A stretch of DNA of 64,000 bases, taken from positions 2,170,001 to 2,234,000 of the forward strand of contig JAKSXM010000014.1 of the NCBI GenBank assembly GCA_022575985.1, read 5' to 3'. Every line of letters starts with the position of its first letter. The first letter of the stretch is position 1. A program made the position numbers and the translations under genes. The notes under the pieces were generated by a model. It made no database searches. It saw only the letters and a program-made list of their open reading frames with translations, and had not been told where the DNA came from. This document shows positions 12,601-24,253 of the stretch, in pieces. Origin of the DNA: Anagrus nilaparvatae. Lineage: Eukaryota > Arthropoda > Insecta > Hymenoptera > Mymaridae.

Positions 12601-13850
12601 AATTAAATAATCCCGATGTATTGGAAGATTTGCCATTTGCAAATGCTGACTTAAATGCTACGGAATTAAATAATTCTAGAGAGTTGGTGAAAGCGGATAA
12701 TTTTTGTCTATAACAGCGACAAAATTTTCATACAAAAAGACAACTGGGCCTATTTCGTAACATCTTCCGGTATACCTGTTTGCACTGGTGCTTTAGAGCT
12801 TGATGCTTTAAACAAAGTACCAATAAATTTAAATTTAATAGTAGGTGAACCTAAAATTATTAAAATAGGTAGTAGATATCATATTTTAATGCCTATTAGA
12901 GAAAGTGATCCTGTTTCCATGACAGAGGTAACTGAGAATTTGACAATATTATTTAATAATTTAAAAACTCCGTTGAAGGAATATGGAATCAAATCATTCA
13001 ACATAGCAAAGTCAAACAAGATTAATTTCATCGAGTGGTTAGAAATACTTAGAAAATTAAAAGAAAGTCTGCAAGATAATGAAGATACTAAAATCATAAT
13101 TTATTTTGGAGAGGCTTTGATCGTGCATTTTTGAAAACTATCAAACGTCTCAGAACCAAATGCAGTTGGGAAAATATGAGGGATGAAACTCATGATTATA
13201 TTGGGCAGTGTTTAACCTGTCAATTAAAAAAATTGGTAAGACGAAAAGTTTAAAATAAAATGCAGACTACAGCCCTTCATCACAAGCAGGACAAAAACTG
13301 AGTATTGGTATAGCAGGGCCTTTAAATACAACTATAAAAATTAAATAATTTTATTTTTACTATGCAGGATACGTTCACCAAATACAGTGTTGCAACGCTA
13401 TTACCGGCTGATGCATTTTTCAAGAGATACATAACAGTGTTTAGAGCTCCTCAGACTGTTTTAGACAGGGGTGCAAACTTTATGTCAAGACTGTTTACTG
13501 CAGTAGCCAAGCAGTTCAAAATCAAGCAGATAAGGACGTGTACTTATACACCAAGGTTAAATCCTGTGAAAAGAATGCATCATACTCTTGGTCAATTCTT
13601 GAAAGTTTTTGTAAATGACAACGACGACTGGAATGACTATGTAGAGATAGCTACATTTTCCTGCAACTCTATGATGCACGAATCCACTAAAGCGACTCCT
13701 TTTGAAATAATGTCTGGTCGATTAGCTAGAACACCTTCTGAAATCCAGGAGCCAATTGAAAATGAAGGCACTGTAAATGCTTATTTAACTAATCAAATGC
13801 TGATAAGCGTTTACAGAGAAGTAAACGTTTTTGCGTTTAACGTAGCATAA
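9615..13850 (+). pseudogene. Ty3/gypsy-type pol polyprotein, heavily decayed
   Basis: The pol remnant of an LTR retrotransposon, with domains in order and many stops and frameshifts. The protease C-terminus is at about 9633 (GLIGNKFL). A 26-residue tandem repeat follows at 9869-10180. RT approach and palm sequence starts at about 10840 (HRIFTVDEV, IITPSHSSYSHPIMLV); its middle is shortened near 11315-11360. The thumb lies at 11555-11770 (CFFLQAEVTYLGIVISKDG). RNase H is at about 11890-12290 (SVTDQEALAVVWGFENFRPYLYG, SNVNSDALSRNP). A spacer domain typical of insect gypsy elements is at about 12715-13115. The integrase HHCC region is near 13130-13250 (CLTCQLKK). A core remnant at 13362-13850 contains DRGANF and a GQFLKVFVND helix; its first catalytic-Asp region is lost. 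No env or LTR was found for it. Confidence 0.85.
9869..10180 (+). repeat. 78-bp (26-codon) tandem repeat inside gypsy pol, about 4 copies
   Basis: Units start at 9869, 9947, 10025 and 10102. The first three are exactly 78 bp apart; the last spacing is 77 bp and shifts the frame. The unit encodes a Glu/Val-rich segment containing ATEVVTNKI...ENFSSRDPV. It lies between the protease remnant and RT, where gypsy proteins normally have no such array. Confidence 0.85.
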
Positions 13851-15060
13851 ACGCATCTCAGATATAAAGATGATATACTGAAATGCGTTTACAGGGGAGT
13901 AAACGCTTATGGGTTTAAGGCAGTGTGAACGCATGGTAAAAGTAAAAGTAAATTTCAATTATAGATTGCGCGCTTACATTTAAATCGTATTAAAGACAAA
14001 AATCTTTTTCTAAAAGGTAAAAATAACTTATGATGCAAGTTTTATAAAAATTTTTTTTTATTATTAAAAACAAAAAATTTTAAAATTTGTTACAAAATAT
14101 TTAAAATTATAAAAAAAGAAAAGGCTTACAAAATTTTTTTTTATAAAAATAATAAGATCATTTTATTTTGATTTTTTTTTGCTGATTGGAAGCAGGATCA
14201 GGTGACTGTGGAGAACTGCAAATGTTGTCAGGAAAGGTAGAAGATGAAGCATTATTAGTAATAGGTATCCATCTTTTAAGTGCTGTTAAAAGTGAGGCAT
14301 TTAAATGTGACAAGTTGTCTCCTTAGGGGTATAAGGCTTGCCGCAAGGTTCGCAAGGAATTTTTTTTTTGCCTTTCACATGGACGGATATCTGATGAACA
14401 CAGGTGGCTCCCTCAAACTATTTTTCAAAAAAATCATCAGAAGCGATCGCGTTTAAATAATTAAAAATACATCAAAATGAGTACCAAGAGGCAGTGAATC
14501 AGGAAACTGAAATGAAAATTGGAAATTAAGTATAATAGTTTTTTTTTTAAATAATATAATTAAAAACTGTATAAGGGCCAAAAAAAAAGAAAATTACCAA
14601 AGAACAAGATTCATGCTGTAACATTGAATTCTTGTGCAAGAAAAAGGAGGGCTGATCAGCCAAGGTTACTCCAGATACCCAACAAACCTTATCGTTGGAA
14701 AATGAGTTATTTGAACATTTAAAATGATAAGAAAATCAATTAATTAATTAAAAAAACAAAAAAAACAAAAAAATTGTTACGTAAAACAGTAGTAAAAACT
14801 GAAAGTTTACTAAAGTTAAAGGCGTTTAAAGGTATAGTAAACACTTTCAAGTTTACAGGTACAGTAAACGACTCACTATAATAGTATAAGAATGGTGAAC
14901 ATTAAAATAATAAAATTAATAATAATAATGATCACTTATGTGAATATTTTAAGTAAAAGGGCGAAAATAAAATCAACATATTTAAAAAAATAAACTTTCA
15001 ATGTTAAAAAAAAATAGCATAAAGAGATATTCAATAGGCGTTTAAGGGACCCTTAAACGC
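13808..15060. repeat. Cluster of six short hairpins with GCGTTTAC-type stems
   Basis: Short inverted repeats sharing one stem motif: 13808-13827 (CGTTTAC/GTAAACG), 13833-13854 (GCGTTTA/TAAACGC), 13885-13906 (GCGTTTAC/GTAAACGC), 14805-14842 (GTTTAC/GTAAAC), 14851-14869 (GTTTAC/GTAAAC) and 15038-15060 (GCGTTTAAGGG, 1-nt centre, CCCTTAAACGC). Loops vary from 1 to about 26 nt. The rest of 13907-15037 is AT-rich. A minus-strand coding-like patch at about 14190-14430 with paired cysteines (CEPCGKPYTPKETTCH) cannot be assigned. Confidence 0.75.
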
Positions 15061-16000
15061 AGAGGCGCTTACTCGTGTAAAAAACCTTTTATTTTTAATA
15101 TTCACATACAATAACCATATAAAACAACTATATTTATGTCTTTTTTTTAAAAAAAGATTAAACTGTGAAATAGAAATCAATAATAAATAAATAATTTTTT
15201 TTGAACATTGTTTGTTAAAATTAAAATTTTAAAAATTGTTTATTGTCTATAATTTTAAAGTAATGTTTACTCTAGGAAAATATCAGTACTTCTAAAGAAT
15301 TACTGAAATTTAATAGGAAATTAAAATAGTTAGAAAAATTCTCTGATTTTTTTTTTCAAGGAAATATCAATACATTATTATATAAAATTAAACTCAAAAG
15401 CAGAAAATTGTTAAGCTATCTTGACAAGTAGTTAAATCGGTAATTGAAAATACTAAAAAAAAAAAATAAAAAAAATAATTTAAATCACTCCATTTAAATT
15501 ACATGAAGCCATGGAGTACTTTTTTTTCGTTTATTACCGGTAAAATCGTTTTAAAAATATTTTTTTTGGCTACTTGAAGTTGGGTATCATTTTTTATTTA
15601 TTTAAATAGTACTTTTCATCGATTAGTAGCTTTTCAAAACATTCTGCAAGCTTTGTAAAAAATTAGAAAGCTGAAAAGTCAAAATTCCTATGTTATTTAA
15701 ACGGGAAAATTGAGGTGCTTAAAAGCACGTGTTTTTGCAACGCAAAAGCAAAATCCTTGGAACTGGGAACTTTTTATGACCAAAACTTCACAAAAAAACC
15801 CGGGGAGCAAAGTTTTTCCACAAAGTCCAAAAATAGGTCCACTTTAATACACAAAATACGTGAAGAATAAGGCTTTTTTGGGAATGTATAAAAACGGATA
15901 GAAGCCAATATCATCCACCAAAATTTTAGAGATTATTTACTAATGTTTGAAGAATATTCTCTGAAATTTTTGGCCATTTTGGTTATGATAGAAAAAAGTT
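15061..16000. other. AT-rich DNA, no gene
   Basis: Poly(A/T)-rich sequence without a credible open frame, RNA gene or recognised repeat. Confidence 0.4.
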
Positions 16001-16179
16001 ATAGTAATTTGAAAACGCAAAAAAATCAAAATTTCCGAAAAACGACCAAACTAAAATACGCATAACTCCAGATTAAATAAGCCGTTTTTAATTTTGTAGG
16101 TCGCATTTGAAAGGTCTTGAGTAGTACAAAATTTTCCGACTAACCGGAAGTAGTTATATATAGATTTTTAGATTTAACA

Positions 16180-16552
16180 CCAATTTGAAATCCCTGTTTT
16201 TTTTCGTTTCAGTCATCTAACATTTTTTATCGCCAAACAATATCAACGTAATAAAAGTGTCTATAAATTTTTTTGGTGAATTCTGAAGCTTATAAAAAAT
16301 AAATGCGACCAACCGGAAGTAATTTGACTGAAAAATAAGGGAATGGCGAAATTTTGAAAATAGGCTAAAATAGGTCATTTTTTGGACCTTTTGGAGGTTA
16401 TAACTTGGCCCCATATTGTTCTAGAGGGCTAAAAATTTGGCTAGGTGAGTTTTTTATAACCCCAAACATAATCTAAAAATTTTAGCCCAATCGGTGACAT
16501 GCGTGCGCCCACTTTTGTATGAAAAGTAATGGATACACCCATATATATGTCA
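16180..16552 (-). repeat. Dispersed repeat family A, copy 1
   Basis: The reverse complement of this stretch resembles 62740-63110 and 63650-64000. Shared blocks are a 5' ATATATGGG...CATTACTTTTCATAC, GCGCAC.CATG..ACCGAT.GGGCT.AAAT, CCAAATTTTTAGCCCTCTAG and a distal TTGGTCGCATTT. It is non-coding, with no TIR or tail recognised. Confidence 0.7.
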
Positions 16553-16573
16553 ATTTTGGCGTCCCCTAGGGCT

Positions 16574-16690
16574 CTGTGATGTGTTACATCCGAAACGTGT
16601 AATTGACCATTTCATGAATTGTTCAAAAATATTCAATTTTTTTACATTAGTTGGTCAATAATTTTGGAGTGAATAAAAATAACGTTTATG
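16574..16690 (+). repeat. Dispersed repeat family B, copy 1
   Basis: The segment starting GTTACATCCGAAACGTGTAATTGACC matches 35064-35200 in the same orientation, including a following motif close to TTTTTTACA.TAGT.GTCAATA. It is non-coding and its downstream limit is uncertain. Confidence 0.65.
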
Positions 16691-18570
16691 TACACAGGAG
16701 TCATCATTTTATTTTTTGAATTTAATAATTAATAATTAAAAATGCATATTTTAAAAAAATTATTACATGTCTACATTAATTAATTAGAAAATTTATATTT
16801 TTAAGTATATTTACATTTAAAATAAATAACAAAATATTAAAAATTTTTTCAAAATAATTACCGGAATCATACAATCTTTGTCTTTGAGTCAAAATTACGG
16901 TCAAAACGATTTAAGTCAAATGTATTTATAAAGACTAAAAAATAGTACTTTAAAGTACCCTAAACAATAACATGCTGTGTTTAAATCATTTTTTTCATCG
17001 ATTTCATTAAAAAAAAAGATTTAATGATTAAAATTTCTTCATAAGCAGTTTATGATTCTATTGAGATAGTATAATAGAGAAAAAAATCATATTTTTATAG
17101 ATTTTCATTTGATTAAAAGGCAAGTTTTGATGGTTTAGCTTAGGATAAATACAGCTTCAATTTTTTTTGCATGTATTATGAATAATGTGGGTCTGTTGAA
17201 GCTAGAGACCTCAGGACAATTCGTTGGGATTTTTTACTAAATCCAATAAATTATCCATATTTTTTAAAAATCCCCCGTTTTACTTTCCGATTTCTCCACG
17301 GAAAAACGTTGGATCTAAATTTCCTCTAACAGGAAATTTTTTTTTTCATTAACCTCGAGCGTGCAACTATTATTTTTTTGGGAAATTGATAATTTATTAA
17401 TATCAGAAAATAAAGTTAAACTTTTAACTTTCGCGCGTTCTGCAAAAATGCTTGTCAGAATACTTCTTTACTTTATTTTCTAATATTTGCGAAAAATTAT
17501 TCATTTTCCAAAATTATATACCTTCCAAAAAAATTTTTTTTACCCAAAATAGGTATTTTCAAATTTAAAAAGATTTTTTTTCAATAAAAAGATTTTCAAT
17601 AATTTTAGTTCAAACATGTCAATAAAAAATAAAAAATAAAAAATAAAAAAGTTTTTTAACGTCAACAGTTAAAAAATTCTATAATTTAAAAAAAAATTCC
17701 CCCTTAAAAAATTGTCATAAAAACTAGTCCTTCATATATATATCTATATTACATAAATATTTATTTTTATAAAAAAATTTTTTGTATTACTCGGCCAATT
17801 TCAAAGAAATTACATTAAAATCAAAGTTAATGTCATATAACATAGAACAGATATTTTGTAAATATATACATATATATAACGTAACACTTAAAAAAATAGT
17901 ATAATTTGTAAGTGGTAGTTCATAATTTACATGTGTAATAAGCAGTTTTTTCCTTTTTTCCCCCTTTTTTAATATAAAAACTCTTTTTCTAGACTTATTA
18001 AATTTAAAATCAAAAATAACATTTTGTTTAACAGCAGACTCATTAATGTTAAGAACAAAAATAAAAAGTTAAAATTTTAAATAAATTTTGTCTTTTAAAT
18101 GTAAGTTTTTCTAATATTATAAAAAAGTGTAGAATTGTTTTTTAAAAAATTTTTTATATAACTCAAATGTATTTTTCAGATTTTGACAAGGAAAGCTAGT
18201 CTTTCGAAACGTCAATGAAATAAAGATAACATTTCATAAAAAAATTTGGTCCATTCTGATAGTTATATTTTTATTTAACATTCTTATTTTTATAAATAAG
18301 AAAATAATAAAAAAATAATTTTCTAGATTAAATTTTAAATTGGAACGTGAAAATAGTATTTAATACTTTTTTCAAATTAAGAAAAATTTCCATTTTTTCT
18401 TATAATTTAATAAAAAAAAATAATAGTTGCGCGCCCGAGATTATAGAAAAACAAAACTTCCTCTAAGAGGAAATTTTGATCCTCGTTTTTCCGCTGAGAA
18501 ATTTTGGAAAGAAAAACAGGGCTTTTTCTTACTAAAACTTACCAGATTATCAACGTATAGTAGAGCACAC
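16691..18570. other. AT-rich DNA, no gene
   Basis: Low-complexity A/T runs with no convincing coding sequence. Two similar short patches (about 17310-17345 and 18455-18490, CTCTAA.AGGAAATTTT) suggest old repeat remains. Confidence 0.4.
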
Positions 18571-19668
18571 TGTAACGAAGCATTTTCGCTACAAATGCAC
18601 ATATATATATTGCATTAATATGTATATATATATATGTGCATAAGCACGAAATAAGCCGCCCGTATACACACACAACCGACGGCAACTTATACTTTTTTTT
18701 TAAATTGAAATTTATCGCCGCCTGGCCCAGGGGGCAGTAACCGGCGGTTAAGAAAAAGAAGATTCCTACGGCGCAAGTATGTTGCGCCAAAAGAGCGAGG
18801 GAAGAAGAGAAAAAAGATCAGAGTGCGTTCAGCTAGCAACAAGTACACGCACGTATATTATATCATTACGAGTGACTCCGGATTAATAAAAATTGCTAAA
18901 ATTTTGGAACAAAAGTCACGTAAAGCCCTTCCGGTTCGTAATTAATTACATTTAATCAAATTGTTATAAAATAGTCGCGACTTAAAAGCAAAGTGTCATT
19001 AAATCATAAAGTGACTTATAAAAATTAGAAAAACACAATCAACGGCAGTCTTTCTTGAAGAAGCTTTTAGCAGCCGCCGAAGAGGTAAAGAGTTGACTCC
19101 CTCGAGCGTAACCTGCAAAAATAAATAATTCTACGAAAATCCACAAGTCGTTGTCAAAGCATCAGCTGCAGCCGCCATCTCCGAGAGTTCTCCAAGAGTT
19201 CATCGAACCGGTAAAATATTACATGTGCTTCGGGTTCAATGTGTGTGTGTGCGCGGTTCGGTTTCTTTAATAGTGTACAAAAATATTGTAAAAAGTTTAT
19301 TATAAGAATATTAAGCCTAAAGGCTATTTTCCATATAAATTAAATAAAATTATTAAGTTTTTCATTATATTAAAAATATTGGAGTTTAAGCTTTATTAGT
19401 GCATGTTCATGTGTCACCCATTAATTAGTTTAACCCTTTAATTAGAACTCCCCCTACTTTCCGAGGAGATCGTTTCTTATGCAAGAGCTAGCCCAGTAAC
19501 AAGGTAAGAGGTCAATCCCCCGCATTATCATTGTTATTATACAACAATATTACCGGCGCGTGTCAGTTAAAAGGCGCTCTTATAAAAATTTATTAACTGA
19601 CACCCGCGTGCCAAAAATAATATATATAACTAAAGTAATTAAAATGACCCTAAAATAACCTCGTTATA
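18571..19668 (+). mobile_element. Gypsy-type 5' LTR
   Basis: A long terminal repeat of about 1.1 kb. It begins TGTAACG and ends CGTTATA, near-inverted terminal motifs, followed after 2 bp by a tRNA primer site. A TATA-like TATAAAATAG lies at about 18965. The last 615 bp recur in reverse orientation at 35397-36010. The 5' limit rests only on the terminal motif because the second copy is truncated there. Confidence 0.7.
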
Positions 19669-19670
19669 AG

Positions 19671-19682
19671 TGGCGCCCAACG
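19671..19682 (+). promoter_or_regulatory. Primer-binding site, tRNA-Lys type
   Basis: TGGCGCCCAACG, complementary to the 3' end of insect tRNA-Lys(CUU) including its CCA end. This is the primer used by many insect gypsy elements. It lies 2 bp after the LTR. Confidence 0.75.
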
Positions 19683-21403
19683 TTTTTAGGCAAATAAAGA
19701 ATTTTTTTTATTTTACTTTTCTTAAAATAAAATATAAATAAAAATTTCGAAAACGGCCATTTTTTTTTATTATCAAAAATTGCTTCTTTTTGCGTTCCCT
19801 CATTTTTGCCAGCGCACGCGCAATATTTCAGCATAAGATTATTTGCAAAATTTTTTAAGTTAAACTCAAATAAATAATAATTAACTAATTAATTAAAAAT
19901 AATAATTAATTAATAAATTAAAATATTATTATTATTAATAAACAAAATTGAATTTTTAAGAGATATTTCTTATGCAATAAACGTGCACGCGCGCAGGTAA
20001 TATTGTATTTATAAGTTTTATGGATGCGGAGTATTTATAAATTTTATGGATGCGGAGTATTTATAAATTTTATGGATGCGGAGTATTTATAGATTTTGAA
20101 GATGCTACAAAGAGTAAATTTAATTATATACATTTTTATATTGTAATATATATATATATATATGAACATTCCACAACATTTTAAAATTTGATTTTTGGAT
20201 AAAATAAAAAAAAAAAATTTATTAAATAAATTCAAAAATTTCTTTTTTTTTATTACGGCACCCAGACCCGATTTATAAAAAAAAAAAAAATTTACATGAA
20301 CATAGCAATATGTATATAATACACAAGCGAAATTCGAGAGTGAATGTTGTATGCCGTGTGAGAGAGAAGAGAAAAAATATTATTTTCAGGAAATATAATA
20401 TTTTTTTTTTAAATATAAAAGAAAATAAATTGAAAATTCTTTTTATTATTAACCTTAAAACAAGTAAATTTACAATATTGTTAACATCTTTGTAAAATCT
20501 TAAGAGATTGCCTTTATTTTAACGCTTTACAAAATTTTTTCTTTTCTCTTGCGTTTAAAAAAAAAAAAGTACCTTAATTTACAAGGGCGTAAATGTTGAA
20601 TTGTGCGAAACGCATAAAAAAAAAAATTTACTTTCTTTTAGAATATTACCAATTTTAATTTTGCATTATTAATTACATATAAAACTATTATTTATTTAAA
20701 TTTATTATTATTTTTACATTATTTTTATATATATGCTCTCCAATTTATTTCCAATCCTTATTCCTATTATACCAGTATTTAATATACAGCCTCAAAGCTT
20801 TATCCCAAGCTTTGTGCCTACAAACTGACAAATTCTCGCTTAATACGGTAAATTCCTTTTGCCAAGGAATTTCCACGCCATAATAAACATTCATATACCG
20901 GTTAAAGTAAAATCAACCCTTTATAATCAAGAGTATATCAAAAGAATTTTATTCAAGACTATTCAAGAATAAGTCAAGATTTTTTTTATCAGGACATATA
21001 AATTTCTCAAGGCATTTTTTTTATATAGCTATTCAAGATTTTTTTTTTATTATTCAAGATTACTCAAGAATTATAAAATTTTCAAGATCGCTTACAACTA
21101 AAACAAAAAAAATTTTTCAAGAAAATATTTTTTTTTTAGGAAAATAAGTCCCTTGCGCCGCGTTTTCAATAAGAAAAAGACAGTAATTTATGCAGAAGAT
21201 TATCCCTACGCGAAGTCAGCGGGAAAAATATAAAAAAATATTTTGACCTGCTTCGTATTTTTCATTAAAATTTCTTAATTAATTTTAAATTCAATCCATT
21301 TATCTTACTGTCACTTTTTCTCTAAGGGAAGGGCGAGCTTTTTAGGAACCCTAAAATATAATAATTTTTTTTTTGATTTTTATTTTTTTTTTGAGTATTC
21401 AAA
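19683..21403 (+). other. Long gypsy leader with simple repeats
   Basis: About 1.7 kb of AT-rich untranslated leader between the primer site and gag. It contains a 26-bp tandem repeat (TTTATGGATGCGGAGT core, about 3.3 copies, about 20006-20095) and a run of degenerate TATTCAAGA-like motifs (about 20945-21100). No coding sequence is recognised. Part of this length may be later insertion. Confidence 0.55.
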
Positions 21404-22100
21404 ATGAATAATAAACGTAATAATCAAGTACAGCCGGCCCGTAAGTCCAGAAGAAGGCAAACTTATGAGCAAAGGCCTGAAGTACAAACATTATTGAATA
21501 CCATAGATGATATGGAATTCATAGACGTAATTAAAAAGTTAGATGAATATGGGCTGTCATATAGCGGTAGTACGGATAAAATAAAAGACAGGCTTTTCCG
21601 GTATCAAATTAAAATAATAGACGAAAGAGCCCCGTACAACTGGAGCCATAGTGAAGACAAAAGGCCAAATGATTTCATGCCACCAACTCTGCAACACGCC
21701 TTGGATATTCCATCAATGGATGAGCAAGTCAGGAGTTCGACGCTGAACAGCGAAGTCAACAGACACGTCTCGGAATTAAATAACGTCATACTTAGGAATC
21801 CAGCTTATAGCGCGCCAGTTATCACTACAGCCCAGAATTCACGAGCTCAGTTAACTTACGTCCAAGCCTTAGCACAAAATGCAAACGCTAGACAAGCAGT
21901 TCATACGTCTTCTGCGGCAGCCTCAGGCGTTAACGTAACCGACCCAATTACGTCAACGACGGCTAGCTGCAATCCCGTAATGAGCGCTGGTTACGTAGGA
22001 CCAACAAACCATAATAACCATAGCCACGAAATGCAGGCGAATCATAGCAAAAATCAGACTGAATTACAACCGAACGATAAAATAACACATATAACTTCAT
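21404..22100 (+). pseudogene. Gypsy gag, 3'-truncated by a junction
   Basis: The start of a Gag capsid protein: about 230 residues, basic N-terminus (SRRRQTYEQR), then a SAP-like helical segment (residues 45-66; LDEYGLSYSGSTDKIKDRL) and a Ser/Ala/Thr/Asn-rich stretch. The start ATG sits in AAAATG context after the long leader. At about 22095-22105 Gag sequence stops and the reverse-strand transposase of copy 2 begins, so the last dozen residues of the open frame are not Gag. No capsid major homology region or zinc knuckle remains. The gypsy assignment rests mainly on the adjacent LTR and primer site. Confidence 0.6.
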
Positions 22101-22104
22101 TCCG

Positions 22105-23700
22105 AAACATGCACTTTTTACTTTTTTAAATTTAATTAAGGTTTTCTTATATTTTGATAAACCAGGACTTGAATTTAATAATTCTGTTTTATTCAACAAT
22201 TTGTTGCAAGCATTTCCTTTGAAAGCTGCACCATTTTTAGTTATTTCTTTTTGAACGTTACAAGCTGTGATCCATTTTTCAGGTTTATTTGGGATTCTCG
22301 CAACAAATTGTTGACTAAATGATTAACAACCCCTAGCATTAAATGTAATTCTGGTGGAGGAATAAGGTCCAAAATTTTTTTTTCTTCGCCTCTTCTTAGA
22401 ATTGGAACACGCAGTTCTTATAAAGTTTTGCTGTGTTTTTGTCTCTGCCTGCTTTTACCCAATCTTCATAATATTTTCTACAATCATGGGTCGTTCTGTA
22501 CTCACTAGTGTTTTCTAAATTATTTGATTTTGCAAAACACCACGTAAATGGATAAGTACTAGCATGATTCATTATACCCACTATTACATTGGCGATTTTC
22601 AAATCTATGGCTAGCATCCCTTTGAAGTCGTTAAGATTTAATAAATTCCATAAGTCTAAAACGTTTTTATAATTTTCTTGCGTGCTCTGAGAGATAGCAA
22701 TGATAAATAATTTCTTGACTCCCGATTCTTTGAAAATTGGCTCTAAATCAATCCCATTTTTATATTTTAGACGTTTACGTTTTTTAGAAGAGGTTAATAG
22801 TTCTGCAGCACATTGAATTCAAAGACATATTTTTAGAAAACTTCCTTCTCCTTCAATACCGAATTTCAGATTATAGTTCGATGAATTTCTTTTTTGAACG
22901 ATAAATTCTATAAATTCGGATAAATCTTTGCAAAAAATCACAGTTTCAGGAACAATGTTTTCTACTTTGGACTTCACCCTCATAAAATCCAAATTTTTTA
23001 TTTCAAAATAATTATCAACAATATGATTATTAGAAATCAATTTGTTAGTTAAACCTGGTTTAGTTAATTTCCTATTTTCTGTAAGTACTCGAACTGACTT
23101 AAGAATACCGCGTGTTTTTCTCAGACTTAAATTAAATTTTGCTCTTACTTTACTTATATCATTAGCTGTTATTACACGTGTTTTTTTTTTTGATGGTTTA
23201 TTATTAATTAAGAGATTTAATTTATTTCCATGTAATTGCTTCAATGGTATTCTTATTTCTGATTTAGTGGAAGTTTTCTTAAAATCAGATTTTATTATTT
23301 TTAAGATAAGCTGCTCCTTTTCGGATTGATTTAAAGTTAAATTTATTTTTTTTTTTGAATTTTATTTTATACAAGTTCTTACATTTTTTGATTTTTTAAC
23401 TTTTTTTGGCAAAAACTGACGCTTTGCAAAATTTCCTGTCTTTGGCGTTCTCGCAAGTTCACAGAAATAACACATACAAGTTTCTGTGGGTTGAGTTCTA
23501 ATCTGAGACTCAACAAATTTATTAAAATTAATCACTTGAAAATTATAATTTTTTTCAACTTTTTGGTAACGAAATAATTTTCGTTTACACGTCGAACATA
23601 AGACACAAGGAAGACGAGCATTCTCATAATCAATATTAATAAAATTATTTAATTTATTTTTCAAAGCAGTCTTAATTTCCACCATTACTTTGGTCTTCAT
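22105..23700 (-). pseudogene. Transposase-like gene, copy 2 (middle kept, C-terminus lost)
   Basis: Same start (23700) and same frameshift and TGA as copy 1, but beyond 22681 it continues. It has a block with AIDLKIANVIVGI, a good candidate for the second catalytic Asp, then HASTYPFTWC (a Cys typical of a small insertion), PPELHLMLG and GNACNKLLN. This middle is itself frameshifted near 22395. The C-terminal block with SEQAMESVH is absent because of the gag junction. Together the two copies describe one protein of DDE-like order (Asp region, DLK region, ES.H helix). I infer a DDE transposase; the family is not identified. Confidence 0.6.
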
Positions 23701-24253
23701 CGAACACAGTAAGCAAATTCGATACCGATTTTCATCATGGGTATACCGAGGATGCGCGGTATATTGAGGGGGATATCGAAGGCGCGCGCGGCAAGAGGTC
23801 GATTAAAATTACTGCTCCTCATTTAATTCTGTTTTCAAATAAGATAGTGTTTTTTAATTATTCTATAATATATAATAATTTGTGAAATTATATGTGCTAT
23901 CAAGTGAACAATAAGATTAATAAGTGCATCTAGTCATTGTAGGATATTCCTTTATTTATGCACTCAAGAATACGACGTACTGTAGTCTCATTACACACAC
24001 AGTCAACATATAGAAGTTGAAACTTTTTTTTTTATCAAAGGCAATATAATATATATACAAACTTAAAATTTCACCTCGACCTAAACATCTGCTACCGCCG
24101 CTCTAGTGTCATCATAATAGCATACGGTAAAACATTCATATATACAATGCATTAATGCATTTTACTAAAGAATACATTCGCGCATATATATATACATATA
24201 CATATACATCTTTATACATCATTTTTGTTGTTCTTATTTTTGGCGGGATTATT

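Noticed and set aside
13362..13850. A second, independent integrase gene
   Set aside because: It follows the RNase H and zinc-binding remnants in order and is the end of the same gypsy pol.
18427..18618. Small open frame overlapping the LTR start
   Set aside because: It crosses the LTR boundary and low-complexity sequence, with no recognisable domain.
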